Origin: Rhizobium leguminosarum bv. trifolii WSM2297
Lineage (GTDB): Bacteria; Pseudomonadota; Alphaproteobacteria; Rhizobiales; Rhizobiaceae
Length of the DNA: 64,000 bases
Assembly (NCBI RefSeq): GCF_000271845.1
Contig: NZ_JH719395.1
Coordinates: 186,001 to 250,000, forward strand
Direction of reading: 5' to 3'
Under the pieces are notes generated by a model. It was given only the letters and a program-made list of their open reading frames with translations, was not told the DNA's origin and made no database searches. A program made the translations under genes and the position numbers. Of the stretch, positions 41,857-51,888 are shown piece by piece. Within the stretch, counting starts at the first letter, position 1, and each line of letters begins with the position of its first letter.

Positions 41857-43248
41857 TCACCGCTTGACCTCCCACGTCGTCACCCGCTCGCCGGTCGCTG
41901 CATCCCTGCCGTCCTTCAGCTGGATGCCCTTGGCCGTCAGTTCGTCGCGGATCTTGTCGGCCTCGGCGAAGTTCTTCGCCTTCAGCATTTCCAAACGCAT
42001 CGCCACCAGCGCATCGACCGCCGCTGCGACGGCTTCGTCGATTTCGGCTTTCTTCGGCAGCAGGCCGAGGAGGGCAGCCGTTGCGGCAAAGGTAGCCCCC
42101 GCCGCGGCATCCGTGTGAGCGGCCTGCGCCAGCGCATGCAACGCCTGCACTGCGGCGACTGTGTTGAGGTCGTCCGCCAGCGCGTTCAGCACGCTTTCGT
42201 CCGGCGTGGCGTCGCCGGCTTCTGTTGCCGGCCATTTGGCAAGCAGGCGTTCGGCCTCTTCCAGCCGCTTGATCGAGAAATCGATCGGCTCGCGGTAGTG
42301 CGTCATTAGCATGGCAAGACGCAGCACTTCGCCCGGCCATTTCCGCCCGCCGAAAATCTGCGTGTGCAGCAGATCGTGGATGGTGACGAAATTGCCTTCG
42401 GACTTCGACATCTTGCGGCCTTCGACCTGCAGGAAACCGTTGTGCATCCAGACATTCGCCATCACCTCGGTCCCATGGGCGCAACGTGACTGGGCGATCT
42501 CGTTTTCATGATGCGGGAAGATCAGGTCCAGCCCGCCGCCGTGAATGTCGAAGACATCGCCGAGATAGCGCTTGCTCATCGCCGAGCATTCGATGTGCCA
42601 GCCGGGCCGGCCGCGGCCCCAGGGGCTCTCCCAGCCGGGTTCGTTGTGGCTCGACAGCTTCCAGAGCACGAAATCGCCCGGGCTCTTCTTGTGCGCGTCG
42701 ACGGCGACGCGGGCGCCGGCCTGCTGCTCGTCGAGCGGGCGCTTCGAAAGCTGGCCGTAATCCGCCATGGATTTGGTGTCGAACAGCACTTCGCCGGCTG
42801 CGACATAGGCATGGCCGTTGCCGATCAGCTTCTCGATGATCTCGGTCATCTCCGCGATATTGTCGGTGGCGCGAGGCTCGACATTCGGCTCCAGGCAGCC
42901 GAGCTCGGCGACATCGGCGTGAAACTGCGTCTCGGTCTTTTCGGTGACCGCGCGGATCGCTTCGTTGAGCGGCAGGCCTGGATGATCTCGGAGCGCCCGT
43001 GCATTGATCTTGTCGTCCACGTCGGTGATGTTGCGGGCGTAGGTGACGTGGTCTTCGCCATAGACATGGCGCAGCAGCCGGAACAGCACGTCGAAGACGA
43101 TGACCGGCCGAGCATTGCCGATATGAGCGAAATCATAGACGGTCGGGCCGCAGACATACATGCGGACATTATTCGGATCGATCGGCGCAAACACCGATTT
43201 TTCCCGTGTCAGCGTGTTGTACAGCTTCAATTCCGGCGTCGCGTCCAT
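41857..43248 (-). CDS. cysS: Cysteinyl-tRNA synthetase
   Basis: The 463-residue class I synthetase charges tRNA-Cys. [16 protein letters not shown] holds the HIGH-type motif, and [10 protein letters not shown] is the KMSKS loop. Zn-binding residues lie in [21 protein letters not shown] and [11 protein letters not shown]-terminal anticodon-binding helical domain follows ([20 protein letters not shown]). The start is the ATG at 43248 with GGAGAGTGGA upstream; six extra residues from an upstream ATG are unlikely. Essential gene. Confidence 0.95.
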   Translation of the reverse strand: MDATPELKLYNTLTREKSVFAPIDPNNVRMYVCGPTVYDFAHIGNARPVIVFDVLFRLLRHVYGEDHVTYARNITDVDDKINARALRDHPGLPLNEAIRAVTEKTETQFHADVAELGCLEPNVEPRATDNIAEMTEIIEKLIGNGHAYVAAGEVLFDTKSMADYGQLSKRPLDEQQAGARVAVDAHKKSPGDFVLWKLSSHNEPGWESPWGRGRPGWHIECSAMSKRYLGDVFDIHGGGLDLIFPHHENEIAQSRCAHGTEVMANVWMHNGFLQVEGRKMSKSEGNFVTIHDLLHTQIFGGRKWPGEVLRLAMLMTHYREPIDFSIKRLEEAERLLAKWPATEAGDATPDESVLNALADDLNTVAAVQALHALAQAAHTDAAAGATFAATAALLGLLPKKAEIDEAVAAAVDALVAMRLEMLKAKNFAEADKIRDELTAKGIQLKDGRDAATGERVTTWEVKR

Positions 43249-43531
43249 TCCACTCTCCAAATGCACGATCAGAAATATTGCGACCGGCGGGCCGGGGCGT
43301 TTCGCATCTTGACTATTTGGGAGACGAAAACGGCCGGGCCAGCGCTCGCGCTAGCGAATAATCTTCCGGCAGATAATGCAGGTAACCGTTTTCATGGCGC
43401 GATTTATGGCGTGGGAATGGCATTTGGTCAAGGGGGACGAGGAACGATCCGGCGGCACGGCTCGTCCGCCATTTTCACGGCACAAATCGCGAATAGCCAG
43501 CTGGGAGGCTACCGAAAATAGGGGGAAATGC

Positions 43532-44281
43532 GTGAGAAGCTTGGTTTGGGGCGCGATCGGCGCAACTGCAATTCTGGCAGTCGCGTCCGCTGCTTATTTC
43601 GCATACGATTTCGGCATGCTTCGCTTCAACAATCCATCTCTCAGCCGCTATCCGATCCAGGGCATCGATGTCAGCCATCACCAAGGCGACATCGACTGGA
43701 AGAGGGTTGCCTCCCAGCCGAATGTTCGCTTCGCCATGATGAAGGCAACCGAAGGCGGAGATCACAAGGATTCCAAGTTCGCCGACAACTGGCAGCGCGC
43801 CGGAGACGCTGGACTGGTCAGGGGCGCCTATCATTTCTTCACCTTCTGCCGGCCGGGCCAGGACCAGGCGCAGAATGTCCTGGCGACCGTACCGAAGCAG
43901 CCGGAAACGCTGCCGATCGCGGTGGACCTGGAGTTTGTCGGAAATTGCAACAAGGTCCCGACGCTCGAGGAAATGGCGACTGAAGTAAACGCCTTCTTCA
44001 CCGAGCTGAAGGGCACCTTTCCGGAAAAGCCGATTTTCTACGTCACCCAGGAGTTCTACGATCAATATCTGAAAGGCAACGAAGCCCGCTTCCCCGACCA
44101 TTACCTCTGGCTGAGAAGCGTATTCAAGGAGCCGGCGCAGGAAGACTGCAGTCGTTGGTCGATCTGGCAATTTGCCGACAACGGCACAGTCGACGGCATC
44201 CAGGGAGCCGTGGACCTCAATGCGCTCTGCCCATCGGAGACGGGTTTCGCCCATCTGTTCCCGGCCGTTGCGACGAAGTGA
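43532..44281 (+). CDS. GH25 family lysozyme, membrane-anchored
   Basis: The 249-residue protein has an N-terminal hydrophobic anchor (AIGATAILAVASAAYFAY, about 8-25). The GH25 catalytic domain follows, with GIDVSHHQGDIDWKRV (Asp46) and AVDLEFVGNC (Asp132, Glu134), the catalytic acids. Then come FYVTQEFYDQYL and WSIWQFADNGTVDGI. It should cleave peptidoglycan between N-acetylmuramic acid and N-acetylglucosamine. The start is GTG at 43532 after AGGGGGAAATGC. An upstream in-frame ATG at 43376 has no anchor-like start, and a nearby ATG at 43528 is in another frame. It diverges from cysS. Confidence 0.9.
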   Translation: MRSLVWGAIGATAILAVASAAYFAYDFGMLRFNNPSLSRYPIQGIDVSHHQGDIDWKRVASQPNVRFAMMKATEGGDHKDSKFADNWQRAGDAGLVRGAYHFFTFCRPGQDQAQNVLATVPKQPETLPIAVDLEFVGNCNKVPTLEEMATEVNAFFTELKGTFPEKPIFYVTQEFYDQYLKGNEARFPDHYLWLRSVFKEPAQEDCSRWSIWQFADNGTVDGIQGAVDLNALCPSETGFAHLFPAVATK

Positions 44282-44290
44282 GCCGTTCGC

Positions 44291-45031
44291 CTATTCCGGC
44301 AATCGGTAATCGACGAGCTTGTTTTCCCGTACGATGAACAGCTTGCCCGTTTCGGTCACGCCGGGACCGAGCAGCGGAAGGATCGCCTTGGCGACCTCGG
44401 ACGGATGGGGCAGCGTCTGCGGGTCTTCGCCGGGCACGGCCTGCGCTCGCATCGCCGTGCGCGTCGCGCCGGGATCGACACTGGTGATGCGCAATGGCGT
44501 CGATTGGCTCTCGCCGGCCCACGTGCGAGCCAGCGCCTCGACGGCGGCCTTGGAGGCGGAGTAGGCGCCCCAGAAGGGCCGGCACTTGTGGGCGGCGCCC
44601 GATGAGAGGATGACGGCGCGACCGGCATCCGAGCGGGCCAGCAGCGGATCGACCGAGCGGATCAGCCGCCATGTCGCGGTGACGTTGATGGTCATCACCT
44701 TCTCGAATACCTTCGCCTCGATATGGCCGATCGGCGAGATCACCCCGAGCACGCCGGCATTGGCGACCAGGATATCAAGCTTGCCCCAGCGCTCGAAGAT
44801 CGAGCCGCCAAGAGCGTCGATCGCGTTCATGTCGGCAAGGTCGAAGGGCACCAGCGTCGCCGTACCGCCGACCGCCTTGATCGCGTCGTCGAGATCCTCG
44901 AGACCGCCGACCGTGCGGGCGCAGGCGATCACATGGGCGCCGGCTTTCGCAAGCTCCAGCGCCGTGAAATAGCCGATGCCGCGCGACGCACCGGTAACGA
45001 GTGCGATCTTGCCCTCAAGATTGATGTTCAT
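44291..45031 (-). CDS. Short-chain dehydrogenase/reductase
   Basis: This 247-residue NAD(P)-dependent Rossmann-fold oxidoreductase has the cofactor motif VTGASRGIG near the N-terminus, LVANAGVLG, the catalytic serine in ILSSGAAH and the YSASK active-site Tyr/Lys. The substrate is unknown. It lies after purF on the same strand, an arrangement seen in other rhizobia. The ATG at 45031 (MNINLEGKIALV) is preferred to an upstream in-frame ATG nine codons earlier. Confidence 0.92.
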   Translation of the reverse strand: MNINLEGKIALVTGASRGIGYFTALELAKAGAHVIACARTVGGLEDLDDAIKAVGGTATLVPFDLADMNAIDALGGSIFERWGKLDILVANAGVLGVISPIGHIEAKVFEKVMTINVTATWRLIRSVDPLLARSDAGRAVILSSGAAHKCRPFWGAYSASKAAVEALARTWAGESQSTPLRITSVDPGATRTAMRAQAVPGEDPQTLPHPSEVAKAILPLLGPGVTETGKLFIVRENKLVDYRLPE

Positions 45032-45061
45032 CTGCTGCGGTTCCGGATTTGCTTGCAAAGG

Positions 45062-45083
45062 CGAGGGGCGTAGTAGCCCCTCG
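45062..45083 (-). terminator. Hairpin between purF and the SDR gene
   Basis: CGAGGGGC (45062-45069) pairs with GCCCCTCG (45076-45083) around GTAGTA, 26 bp after the purF stop. The T-run on the minus strand is weak (GCCTTTGC). It is likely a terminator or processing site. Confidence 0.45.
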
Positions 45084-45108
45084 GGAGGTAGGTTAAAGCA
45101 GCGGCGGC

Positions 45109-46599
45109 TCAGCCGTTGCTGGCAAGCATCGAAAGCTTGTTGCCCATGGACTCGCCGTTCTTGTCGAGCAGGCGGGTCGGGTAGTCACCGGTGAAGTAGT
45201 GGTCGGTGAACTGCGGGCGGGCCGGATTGCGGTCCTCGCCGCCAACGGCGCGGTAAAGCCCGTTGATCGACAGGAAGGCAAGCGAATCCGCGCCGATATA
45301 TTTGGTCATGGCTTCGACATCGGCATATTGGTTTGCCAGCAGCTTTTCGGCATCGGGCGTGTCGATGCCGTAGAAATCCGGGAAGAAGATCATCGGGCTT
45401 GCGACGCGCAGATGAACTTCGCGCGCGCCGGCTTCACGGATCATCTGCACGATCTTCAGCGAGGTCGTGCCGCGCACGATGGAATCATCGACCAGCACCA
45501 CACGCTTGCCTTCGATCATCGCCCGGTTGGCCGAATGTTTCAGCTTCACGCCAAAGGCGCGGATCTGCTGCGTCGGTTCGATGAAGGTGCGCCCGACATA
45601 ATGGTTGCGGATGATGCCGTATTCGAAGGGAATGCCGCTTTCCTGTGCGTAGCCAAGCGCCGCCGGCGTGCCGCCATCCGGCACCGGCACGACAACGTCG
45701 GCATCGACGGGCGATTCCTTGGCGAGGTTCATGCCCATGTTCTTGCGCGTCGTATAGACGTTGCGGCCGCCGACCACCGAGTCCGGCCGGGCGAAATAGA
45801 CATATTCGAACAGGCAGAGGCGTTCCGGCTGCTGTTTGCCGGGCTTGCGCGCATCGATGCTGATCGAGCCGTCAGCCTGGATTTCGCAGATGACGACCTC
45901 GCCGTTTTCGACGTCGCGGATGAACTTGGCGCCGATAATGTCGAGAGCGCAGGTTTCCGAGCAGAAGATCGGCTTGCCGTCGAGTTCGCCCATGACTAGC
46001 GGGCGGATGCCGGTGGGGTCACGCGCGGCAATCAGCTTGGTGCGCGTCATCGCGAGCATCGAATAGCCGCCTTCCATCTGGCGGATGGCGTCGATGAAAC
46101 GGTCGGAGGTGGATGCATGGCGGGAGCGGGCGATGAGGTGCAGGACGACTTCGGTATCGGAGGTCGATTGACAGATGGCGCCGGTGGCGATGATCTGGCG
46201 GCGCAGCGTCAGGCCGTTGGTGAAATTGCCGTTATGGGCAATGGCGATGCCGCCTTCCTCCAGTTCGGCAAACAGCGGCTGCACGTTGCGCATGGCCACT
46301 TCGCCCGTCGTCGAGTAGCGCGTATGACCGATCGACATGTTGCCGGGCAGCCGGGCGAGCGTCATCGGATTGGTATAGTGGTCGCCGACGAGGCCCATAT
46401 GGCGCTCCTGATAGAAGCGCTTGCCATCGAAGGAGACGATGCCGGCCGCTTCCTGGCCGCGGTGCTGCAGCGCATGCAGGCCAAGAGCCGTCAGCGCTGC
46501 GGCATCGGGATGTCCCAGAATTCCGAAAACCCCGCATTCTTCGTGCAGCGTATCTCCGTCGAGCGGATCGTCGGTCGGGAAGGAATGGGACTGGTTCAT
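45109..46599 (-). CDS. purF: Amidophosphoribosyltransferase
   Basis: This 496-residue enzyme makes phosphoribosylamine from PRPP and glutamine, the first step of purine synthesis. A 21-residue propeptide precedes the catalytic Cys22 in LHEECGVFGILG, exposed after cleavage. The glutaminase domain includes HTRYSTTGE and HNGNFTNG. The PRPP-binding loop is VVLVDDSIVRGTT. Cysteines that may ligate an Fe-S cluster are few, as usual in proteobacteria. It follows cvpA after a 146-bp gap, as in E. coli cvpA-purF. Confidence 0.96.
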   Translation of the reverse strand: MNQSHSFPTDDPLDGDTLHEECGVFGILGHPDAAALTALGLHALQHRGQEAAGIVSFDGKRFYQERHMGLVGDHYTNPMTLARLPGNMSIGHTRYSTTGEVAMRNVQPLFAELEEGGIAIAHNGNFTNGLTLRRQIIATGAICQSTSDTEVVLHLIARSRHASTSDRFIDAIRQMEGGYSMLAMTRTKLIAARDPTGIRPLVMGELDGKPIFCSETCALDIIGAKFIRDVENGEVVICEIQADGSISIDARKPGKQQPERLCLFEYVYFARPDSVVGGRNVYTTRKNMGMNLAKESPVDADVVVPVPDGGTPAALGYAQESGIPFEYGIIRNHYVGRTFIEPTQQIRAFGVKLKHSANRAMIEGKRVVLVDDSIVRGTTSLKIVQMIREAGAREVHLRVASPMIFFPDFYGIDTPDAEKLLANQYADVEAMTKYIGADSLAFLSINGLYRAVGGEDRNPARPQFTDHYFTGDYPTRLLDKNGESMGNKLSMLASNG

Positions 46600-46745
46600 T
46601 TCTGCGGGCCTTTGCTCTCACAAGAATGGATCGGCATTTCCAGAAATAGCTAAGCCCGGCGGAGCTGAATGCCCGGCCGGACTTCATTTCACGTCCCGCT
46701 CAAATGGCAATTGCCGGAAGGCGGGTCAAGCTCTTGAACACTGTG

Positions 46746-47363
46746 TCAATTCGCCGGCTGCTGTGCAGGCGCGGTCGGTGCGTCTTCCGCCGGAGCCTGG
46801 TCGCCCGTCGGCGGGTTGGTACCTTCAGCGCCCTGTGCCGGCGGCTGAAGCTTATCACGGATGCTCGCCGGTATCATCTGGGCAAATTGTTCCGGCAGAG
46901 CCGATTTCAGCTTCACGACCATCGAATCCAGGAAGGGCTTCGACTTCGCTTCGTTGACCCAGGCCGGGCGGTGGTCGGCATCGACCAGCCAGTTCCAGAA
47001 GGCGACGGCGACGACCAGCAGCAGCACGCCGCGCGCTGCCCCGAACAGGAAGCCGAGCGTGCGATCGAGCGCGCCGACGCGGCTATCGATGATGAAATCG
47101 GCTATCTTCATCGTGATGAAGGAGATGACGATGAGCGCGATCAGGAAGACGACCGCTGCCGAACCGATGATCGCGATGCGGTCGTCATCGGTGTATTTCT
47201 TCGCATAGGGCAGCAGGTACGGATAGAGGTAATAAGCCGCCGCTGCTGAACCGCCCCAGCTTGCGATCGAGAGGATCTCACGGGAGAAGCCGCGGACCAT
47301 CGCCAGCACGGCGGAGAAGAGCACGACGCCGATGACAATACCGTCGAAAATCGTAATGGGCAT
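46746..47363 (-). CDS. cvpA: CvpA family membrane protein
   Basis: The 205-residue protein has four hydrophobic segments (FDGIVIGVVLFSAVLAMVRG, AYYLYPYL, IIGSAAVVFLIALIVISFI, GVLLLVVAVAFWNWLV) and the conserved RGFSREILSI. The Gln/Pro/Ala-rich C-terminal 40 residues are disordered. CvpA is linked to colicin V production and to envelope or biofilm phenotypes in E. coli; its molecular role is unclear. Its position before purF matches proteobacterial synteny. Confidence 0.93.
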   Translation of the reverse strand: MPITIFDGIVIGVVLFSAVLAMVRGFSREILSIASWGGSAAAAYYLYPYLLPYAKKYTDDDRIAIIGSAAVVFLIALIVISFITMKIADFIIDSRVGALDRTLGFLFGAARGVLLLVVAVAFWNWLVDADHRPAWVNEAKSKPFLDSMVVKLKSALPEQFAQMIPASIRDKLQPPAQGAEGTNPPTGDQAPAEDAPTAPAQQPAN

Positions 47364-47443
47364 GTAAATTCAACTCCAGGACTGCCGCTTGGCGGCCGTG
47401 TCGTGTGCCTCCTATATCATTACCAATCTTGGCAATGAAAGGA

Positions 47444-48844
47444 TCAAACCTCGTCTTCCACACGCAGCGCCCCCTTCGACCCGGCGATGCGCGCAACCAG
47501 ATCCGGCAGGCTTTCGACCTCGCTCCAGCGCCCGCCGGAACCCTTCGGCAGTTCGGCGGAGGCGGACGGAAGCAATGCTGCGGAAAAGCCCAGCTTCTCG
47601 GCTTCCTTGAGGCGCTGGGCGGTGTGCGCAACCGGCCGGATGGCGCCCGACAGGCTGACTTCGCCGAAATAGACGCAATCGGCGGGAAGGGCAATACCGG
47701 CAAGCGAGGAAACGAGCGCCGAGGCGACGGCGAGATCGGCCGCCGGTTCGGTGATGCGGTAACCGCCGGCGACATTGAGGTAGACGTCGTGCTGGCCGAG
47801 CCGGACGCCGCAATGAGCTTCCAGCACCGCGAGGATCATCGACAGCCGGGCCGAATCCCAGCCGACCACGGCGCGCCGGGGCGTGCCGAGCGAGGTCGGC
47901 GCCACCAGCGCCTGCACCTCGACGAGCACCGGGCGCGTGCCCTCCATGCCGGCAAACACGGCAGCACCCGGCGATTTTTCGTTGCGCTCGCCGAGGAAGA
48001 GCTCCGAGGGATTGGCGACTTCGCGTAAGCCTTTGTCGGACATTTCGAAGACACCGATCTCGTCGGTCGGGCCGAAGCGGTTCTTGACCGTGCGCAGGAT
48101 GCGGTAGTGATGGCCGCGATCGCCCTCGAAATAGAGCACCGCATCGACCATGTGCTCGACGACGCGCGGGCCGGCGATCTGTCCATCCTTGGTTACATGC
48201 CCGACGAGCACCATGGCGGCCCCGGTCTGCTTGGCGAAACGGATCATTGCCTGCACGCCGGTGCGCACCTGCGTCACCGTTCCCGGCGCGGATTCGGCAA
48301 GTTCGCTCCATAGCGTCTGAATGGAATCGATGATGACGAGGTCCGGCCGCTTGCCCTCGGCAAGTGTTGCCAGAATATCCTCGACATTGGTTTCGGCCGC
48401 CAGCATCACGTCGGTATCGGCCGCCGCGAGGCGCTGCGCTCGCAGCCGGACCTGCGCCACGGCTTCTTCGCCGGAAACGTAGATAATCTTGTGGCCGCGC
48501 CGCGCAAGGGCGGCGGCAGCCTGCATCAGCAGCGTCGATTTGCCGATCCCCGGATCGCCGCCGATCAGCACCGCCGATCCCCGCACGAAGCCGCCGCCGA
48601 GCGCCCGGTCGAGTTCCGACATGGCGGTATGAATGCGCGGCGCCTCCTCGATCTCGCCCGACAGCGCGGTCAGTGTCACCGGCCGGCCCTTCTTCGGTGT
48701 TTTGCCGGGACCGGATCCGATCCCGCCCATCGGGTCTTCTTCGACGATGGTGTTCCACTCGCCGCAGTTCTCGCATTTGCCGGCCCAGCGGTTATGAACC
48801 GTGCCGCAATTCTGGCAGATGAATTGTGTCCTGGCCTTCGCCAT
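47444..48844 (-). CDS. radA: DNA repair ATPase RadA
   Basis: The 466-residue protein has an N-terminal zinc finger (CQNCGTVHNRWAGKCENCG), a RecA-like ATPase with Walker A GGDPGIGKST, the RadA motif VKNRFGPTDE, and a C-terminal Lon-like domain with YLNVAGGYRITEPAADL. It promotes branch migration and processing of recombination intermediates. The ATG at 48844 (MAKARTQFICQ) is the start; a TTG one codon earlier is not needed. It ends 81 bp before cvpA. Confidence 0.95.
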   Translation of the reverse strand: MAKARTQFICQNCGTVHNRWAGKCENCGEWNTIVEEDPMGGIGSGPGKTPKKGRPVTLTALSGEIEEAPRIHTAMSELDRALGGGFVRGSAVLIGGDPGIGKSTLLMQAAAALARRGHKIIYVSGEEAVAQVRLRAQRLAAADTDVMLAAETNVEDILATLAEGKRPDLVIIDSIQTLWSELAESAPGTVTQVRTGVQAMIRFAKQTGAAMVLVGHVTKDGQIAGPRVVEHMVDAVLYFEGDRGHHYRILRTVKNRFGPTDEIGVFEMSDKGLREVANPSELFLGERNEKSPGAAVFAGMEGTRPVLVEVQALVAPTSLGTPRRAVVGWDSARLSMILAVLEAHCGVRLGQHDVYLNVAGGYRITEPAADLAVASALVSSLAGIALPADCVYFGEVSLSGAIRPVAHTAQRLKEAEKLGFSAALLPSASAELPKGSGGRWSEVESLPDLVARIAGSKGALRVEDEV

Positions 48845-49008
48845 CAAATACTCTTTCAGTCCCGGGTCTCGAGTGGAGCAGACGTCTGCTTCATCGAATC
48901 ATTGTCGTGCTTGAGATAATGGCTATCGCGACGGATCAAAACTAATGATTTTCCCATCAGCGCTTCCCGTGCCTATCCTTTGCCTCTGCTCATATTGAAC
49001 GGTGGAAG

Positions 49009-49644
49009 ATGTTCGATTATTCGCTCGCGCACTGGTTTGCATTTCTCTCGGCGGCGGTTCTGCTCAACCTGTCGCCCGGGCCCGACATCGCCTTCATCCT
49101 CGGTCACACGATGAGAGGTGGAAAACGCGCCGGTTTTTCCGCGCTGTTCGGCGTGTGGTCCGGCGCTTGCCTGCATGTTTTGATGGCCGCGCTCGGCCTT
49201 TCCGCCGTGCTTGCCGCCTCCGCCGTCGCTTTCTCCGCGGTCAAATGGATCGGTGCCGTCTATCTCGTCTGGCTGGGAATCCAGGCTCTGCGCGCCGGAG
49301 GCGGCGATGGCCTGATAAAGGCTGCCGGTGAAAAACTGCCGGCCGCAAGGATCTACCGGCAGGGGATTCTGGTGTCGCTGCTCAATCCGAAGGTGGCGAT
49401 TTTCTTCCTGGCCTTCCTGCCGCAATTCGTCGTCGAAGGGGCAGGGCCCGCATGGGCCCAGCTCATGCTGCATGGCGGCCTCATCATCGTCGTCGCCGCC
49501 TTCATCGAGCCGCCGCTCGTCCTTCTCGGAGGGCGCCTCGCAGAGGCACTCAGACACAATCAAAAAATCGGCCTATGGCTCGATCGTGGCCTCGGCGCGC
49601 TTTTCCTGGCGCTCGGCGCGCGTCTTGCGCTCAGCAGCCGCTAA
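49009..49644 (+). CDS. LysE/RhtB family amino-acid exporter
   Basis: The 211-residue membrane protein has the family signature LNLSPGPDIAFILGHTMRGGKRAG and hydrophobic helices FLSAAVLLNL, VLMAALGLSAVLAASAVAF and GAVYLVWLGIQAL. Another characteristic motif is LLNPKVAIFFLAFLPQF. The family exports basic or neutral amino acids, often homoserine, threonine or lysine; the substrate cannot be told. It lies between radA and alr on the opposite strand, so it is probably an insertion into the conserved order. Confidence 0.92.
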   Translation: MFDYSLAHWFAFLSAAVLLNLSPGPDIAFILGHTMRGGKRAGFSALFGVWSGACLHVLMAALGLSAVLAASAVAFSAVKWIGAVYLVWLGIQALRAGGGDGLIKAAGEKLPAARIYRQGILVSLLNPKVAIFFLAFLPQFVVEGAGPAWAQLMLHGGLIIVVAAFIEPPLVLLGGRLAEALRHNQKIGLWLDRGLGALFLALGARLALSSR

Positions 49645-49651
49645 CGGGGCG

Positions 49652-50818
49652 CTACTCCTCCTCGGCCACATAGCGCCGCTCATGGCGCAGCCCCATGCTG
49701 GTCAGGATCTCGTATCCGATCGTGCCCGCCGCCCGCGCCACGTCGTCGACGGGCATGTTCTTGCCGAATAGCTCGACATAATCTCCGGCGCGCACGGCAT
49801 TGTCGGGCAGGTCGGTAATATCGAAGATCGTCAGGTCCATGGTGATCCGGCCGGCGACCGGCACCTTGTGCCCGGCAATGAAACCTTGCCCGCCCTGCGG
49901 CACGGCCTGGCGCAACGGCACGCCGCCGCTCGACTGGCTGCGCATATAGCCGTCGGCATAACCGGCGGAGACGATCGCCAGCCGGCTTTTGCGGCCAAGC
50001 TGCAGCGCCCGGCCGTAGCTGACGGTCTCGCCGGCCTCGACGCTGCGGACCTGGATGATGCGGGCTTCAGCCGTTGCCACCGGCCGCATCGGATTGGCCA
50101 TGCCGCCGACCGCTTCGCCGCCATAAAGCGCGATGCCGGGACGGGTCAGGTCGAAGTGATAATCCGCGCCAAGGAAAATGCCGGCCGAGGCGGCAAGACT
50201 TGAATCGATGCCTTCATAGGCGGCGCTAACCCTGTGGAATGATTCGAGCTGCCGCCGGTTCATCGCATGACTGGAATCGTCGCCGCAGGCGAGATGGCTC
50301 ATGACCAGCACCGGTGCGAAACTCGCCGGCCGCGAAACGTCGTCGGCGAGCGCGATCGCATCGTCCATATGCAGTCCGAGCCGGTTGAAGCCGGTATCGA
50401 CATGCAGCGCGCAGGGGTAGTCGCCATAATCGGCAAGCACCGCCATCCAGAAGGCGAGCTGCTCGTCGGAGGAAATCACCGGCACCAGATCGTTTTCGAA
50501 AAAGCGCCGCTCGGTTCCCGGCCATATGCCTGAGAGCACGAAGATGCGCGCCTCGGGCGCATAAAGGCGAAGCGTGACGCCCTCGTCGACTGTGGCAACG
50601 AAGAAATCCCGGGCGCCAGCCATATAGAGAGCTTCACCGGCATCCTCGATGCCCATGCCGTAGGCATCCGCCTTGACGACGGCCGCGGCGCGCGCCGCAC
50701 CGGAGCGGCGCGCCATGTCGCGCCAGTTCTCCGTGAGCGCCGTCAGATCGACGGTCAGCCGCAGGCCCGCGGAAGCGAAAAGATCGTCATCTTCGAAGGG
50801 GATGGGAAAATCTGTCAT
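49652..50818 (-). CDS. alr: Alanine racemase
   Basis: This 388-residue PLP enzyme interconverts L- and D-alanine for peptidoglycan. The PLP lysine is in AAAVVKADAYGMG, a variant of the usual VVKANAYGHG. GIALYGGEAVGGM and VSYGRALQL (catalytic Tyr region) follow. The C-terminal domain has RAGDYVELFG and YEILTSMGLR. Length is normal. It stands in the radA-alr-dnaB order but is separated from each neighbour by an inserted amino-acid exporter locus. Confidence 0.95.
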   Translation of the reverse strand: MTDFPIPFEDDDLFASAGLRLTVDLTALTENWRDMARRSGAARAAAVVKADAYGMGIEDAGEALYMAGARDFFVATVDEGVTLRLYAPEARIFVLSGIWPGTERRFFENDLVPVISSDEQLAFWMAVLADYGDYPCALHVDTGFNRLGLHMDDAIALADDVSRPASFAPVLVMSHLACGDDSSHAMNRRQLESFHRVSAAYEGIDSSLAASAGIFLGADYHFDLTRPGIALYGGEAVGGMANPMRPVATAEARIIQVRSVEAGETVSYGRALQLGRKSRLAIVSAGYADGYMRSQSSGGVPLRQAVPQGGQGFIAGHKVPVAGRITMDLTIFDITDLPDNAVRAGDYVELFGKNMPVDDVARAAGTIGYEILTSMGLRHERRYVAEEE

Positions 50819-50962
50819 GAATCGCCGTGAACTAATGGAAGGAAATCGCTCAAAGCCAGTCTAGAGAGCATTATGGCCAAGGGAGGTCACATACCACCCT
50901 TTGCCTGTCGTAGGATCACTTTTGTTCAAGACGCGTGCAGGCTTCCGCGATAATCTGACTGG

Positions 50963-51820
50963 ATGCAGAACGTATCGCAAAAAGAGGCGGCGGAGGCCAT
51001 GCCGCTTGCGAACGTGGAATCGGCCCGCTTCTGGCGGGATAGCCGCTTCCGCGGCATGGAGTGTTTGAGCGCCACCTTCCTGACGCACGAATATGCGCCG
51101 CATGCGCATGACACGTTCAGCATCGGCGCGATAGAAAGCGGCACGCAGATCGCCACTCTGAGCGGCAGGCGGGAAGAAACCGGCCCGGGCGACCTTTATC
51201 TCATCGACCCCGGTGTCATCCATGACGGGGCTCCGGGCGGCGAGGGCTACCGCTACCGGATGATCTATCCCGATATGAAGTTGTTCGTCGATATTCTGGA
51301 GGATGTCACCGGCAAGGCCTTCCATGCGACGCCCTCCTTTTCCGGCGGGCTTCCACGCGACCCGCAGTTCGCCAACGCCTTCCACGCCGCCCATCGAACG
51401 CTTGAGAGCGGGGCAGGCGCGCTGGAATCCGATGAAGGAATGTTTTCGGTGCTGGCAGCGATCTTTGCGCGTCACGGCAGCGCAATCATCGTTCCCGTCG
51501 ATACAAGGGAACGAAGTGCGGTGGCCCGCGCCCGCGAATACCTCATCGAAAACTTCGACAGCGATGTCGGCCTCGAGGAACTGGCCGGAGTGGCGGGGTT
51601 GAGCCGCGCTCACCTCATCCGCGCCTTCCGCAAGGAATATCACATCACCCCGCACGCTTTTCTGACCGATCGGCGCGTGCAGGTGGCTCGCCGGATGCTG
51701 CGGCAGGGGCGCATGCCGGCCGATATTGCGCTTGAATGCGGTTTTGCCGATCAGGCGCATTTCACCCGCCACTTCAAGGCACGGACAGGCGTAACACCCG
51801 GCCAATTCCGCACGGGCTGA
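50963..51820 (+). CDS. AraC-family transcriptional regulator
   Basis: The 285-residue protein has an N-terminal cupin-like sensor (HEYAPHAHDTFSIGAIESG, PGDLYLIDPGVIHDGAPG). The C-terminal double helix-turn-helix of AraC follows: VGLEELAGVAGLSRAHLIRA, then DIALECGFADQAHFTRHFK and RTGVTPGQFR. It lies directly before azlCD, reading in the same direction, and probably controls those exporter genes. This AraC plus AzlC/AzlD arrangement is common. The ligand is unknown, possibly an amino acid. Confidence 0.93.
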   Translation: MQNVSQKEAAEAMPLANVESARFWRDSRFRGMECLSATFLTHEYAPHAHDTFSIGAIESGTQIATLSGRREETGPGDLYLIDPGVIHDGAPGGEGYRYRMIYPDMKLFVDILEDVTGKAFHATPSFSGGLPRDPQFANAFHAAHRTLESGAGALESDEGMFSVLAAIFARHGSAIIVPVDTRERSAVARAREYLIENFDSDVGLEELAGVAGLSRAHLIRAFRKEYHITPHAFLTDRRVQVARRMLRQGRMPADIALECGFADQAHFTRHFKARTGVTPGQFRTG

Positions 51821-51888
51821 TCACTTTCGTTCAATACAGCCATTATGACCTCGGCTACTTCTCCGTCATCTTGATGTGGAGGTTGCCA

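Noticed and set aside
43528..43983. An ATG at 43528 giving a 151-residue frame
   Set aside because: It is out of frame with the GH25 domain and yields an Arg-rich sequence. The GTG at 43532 gives an anchored lysozyme.
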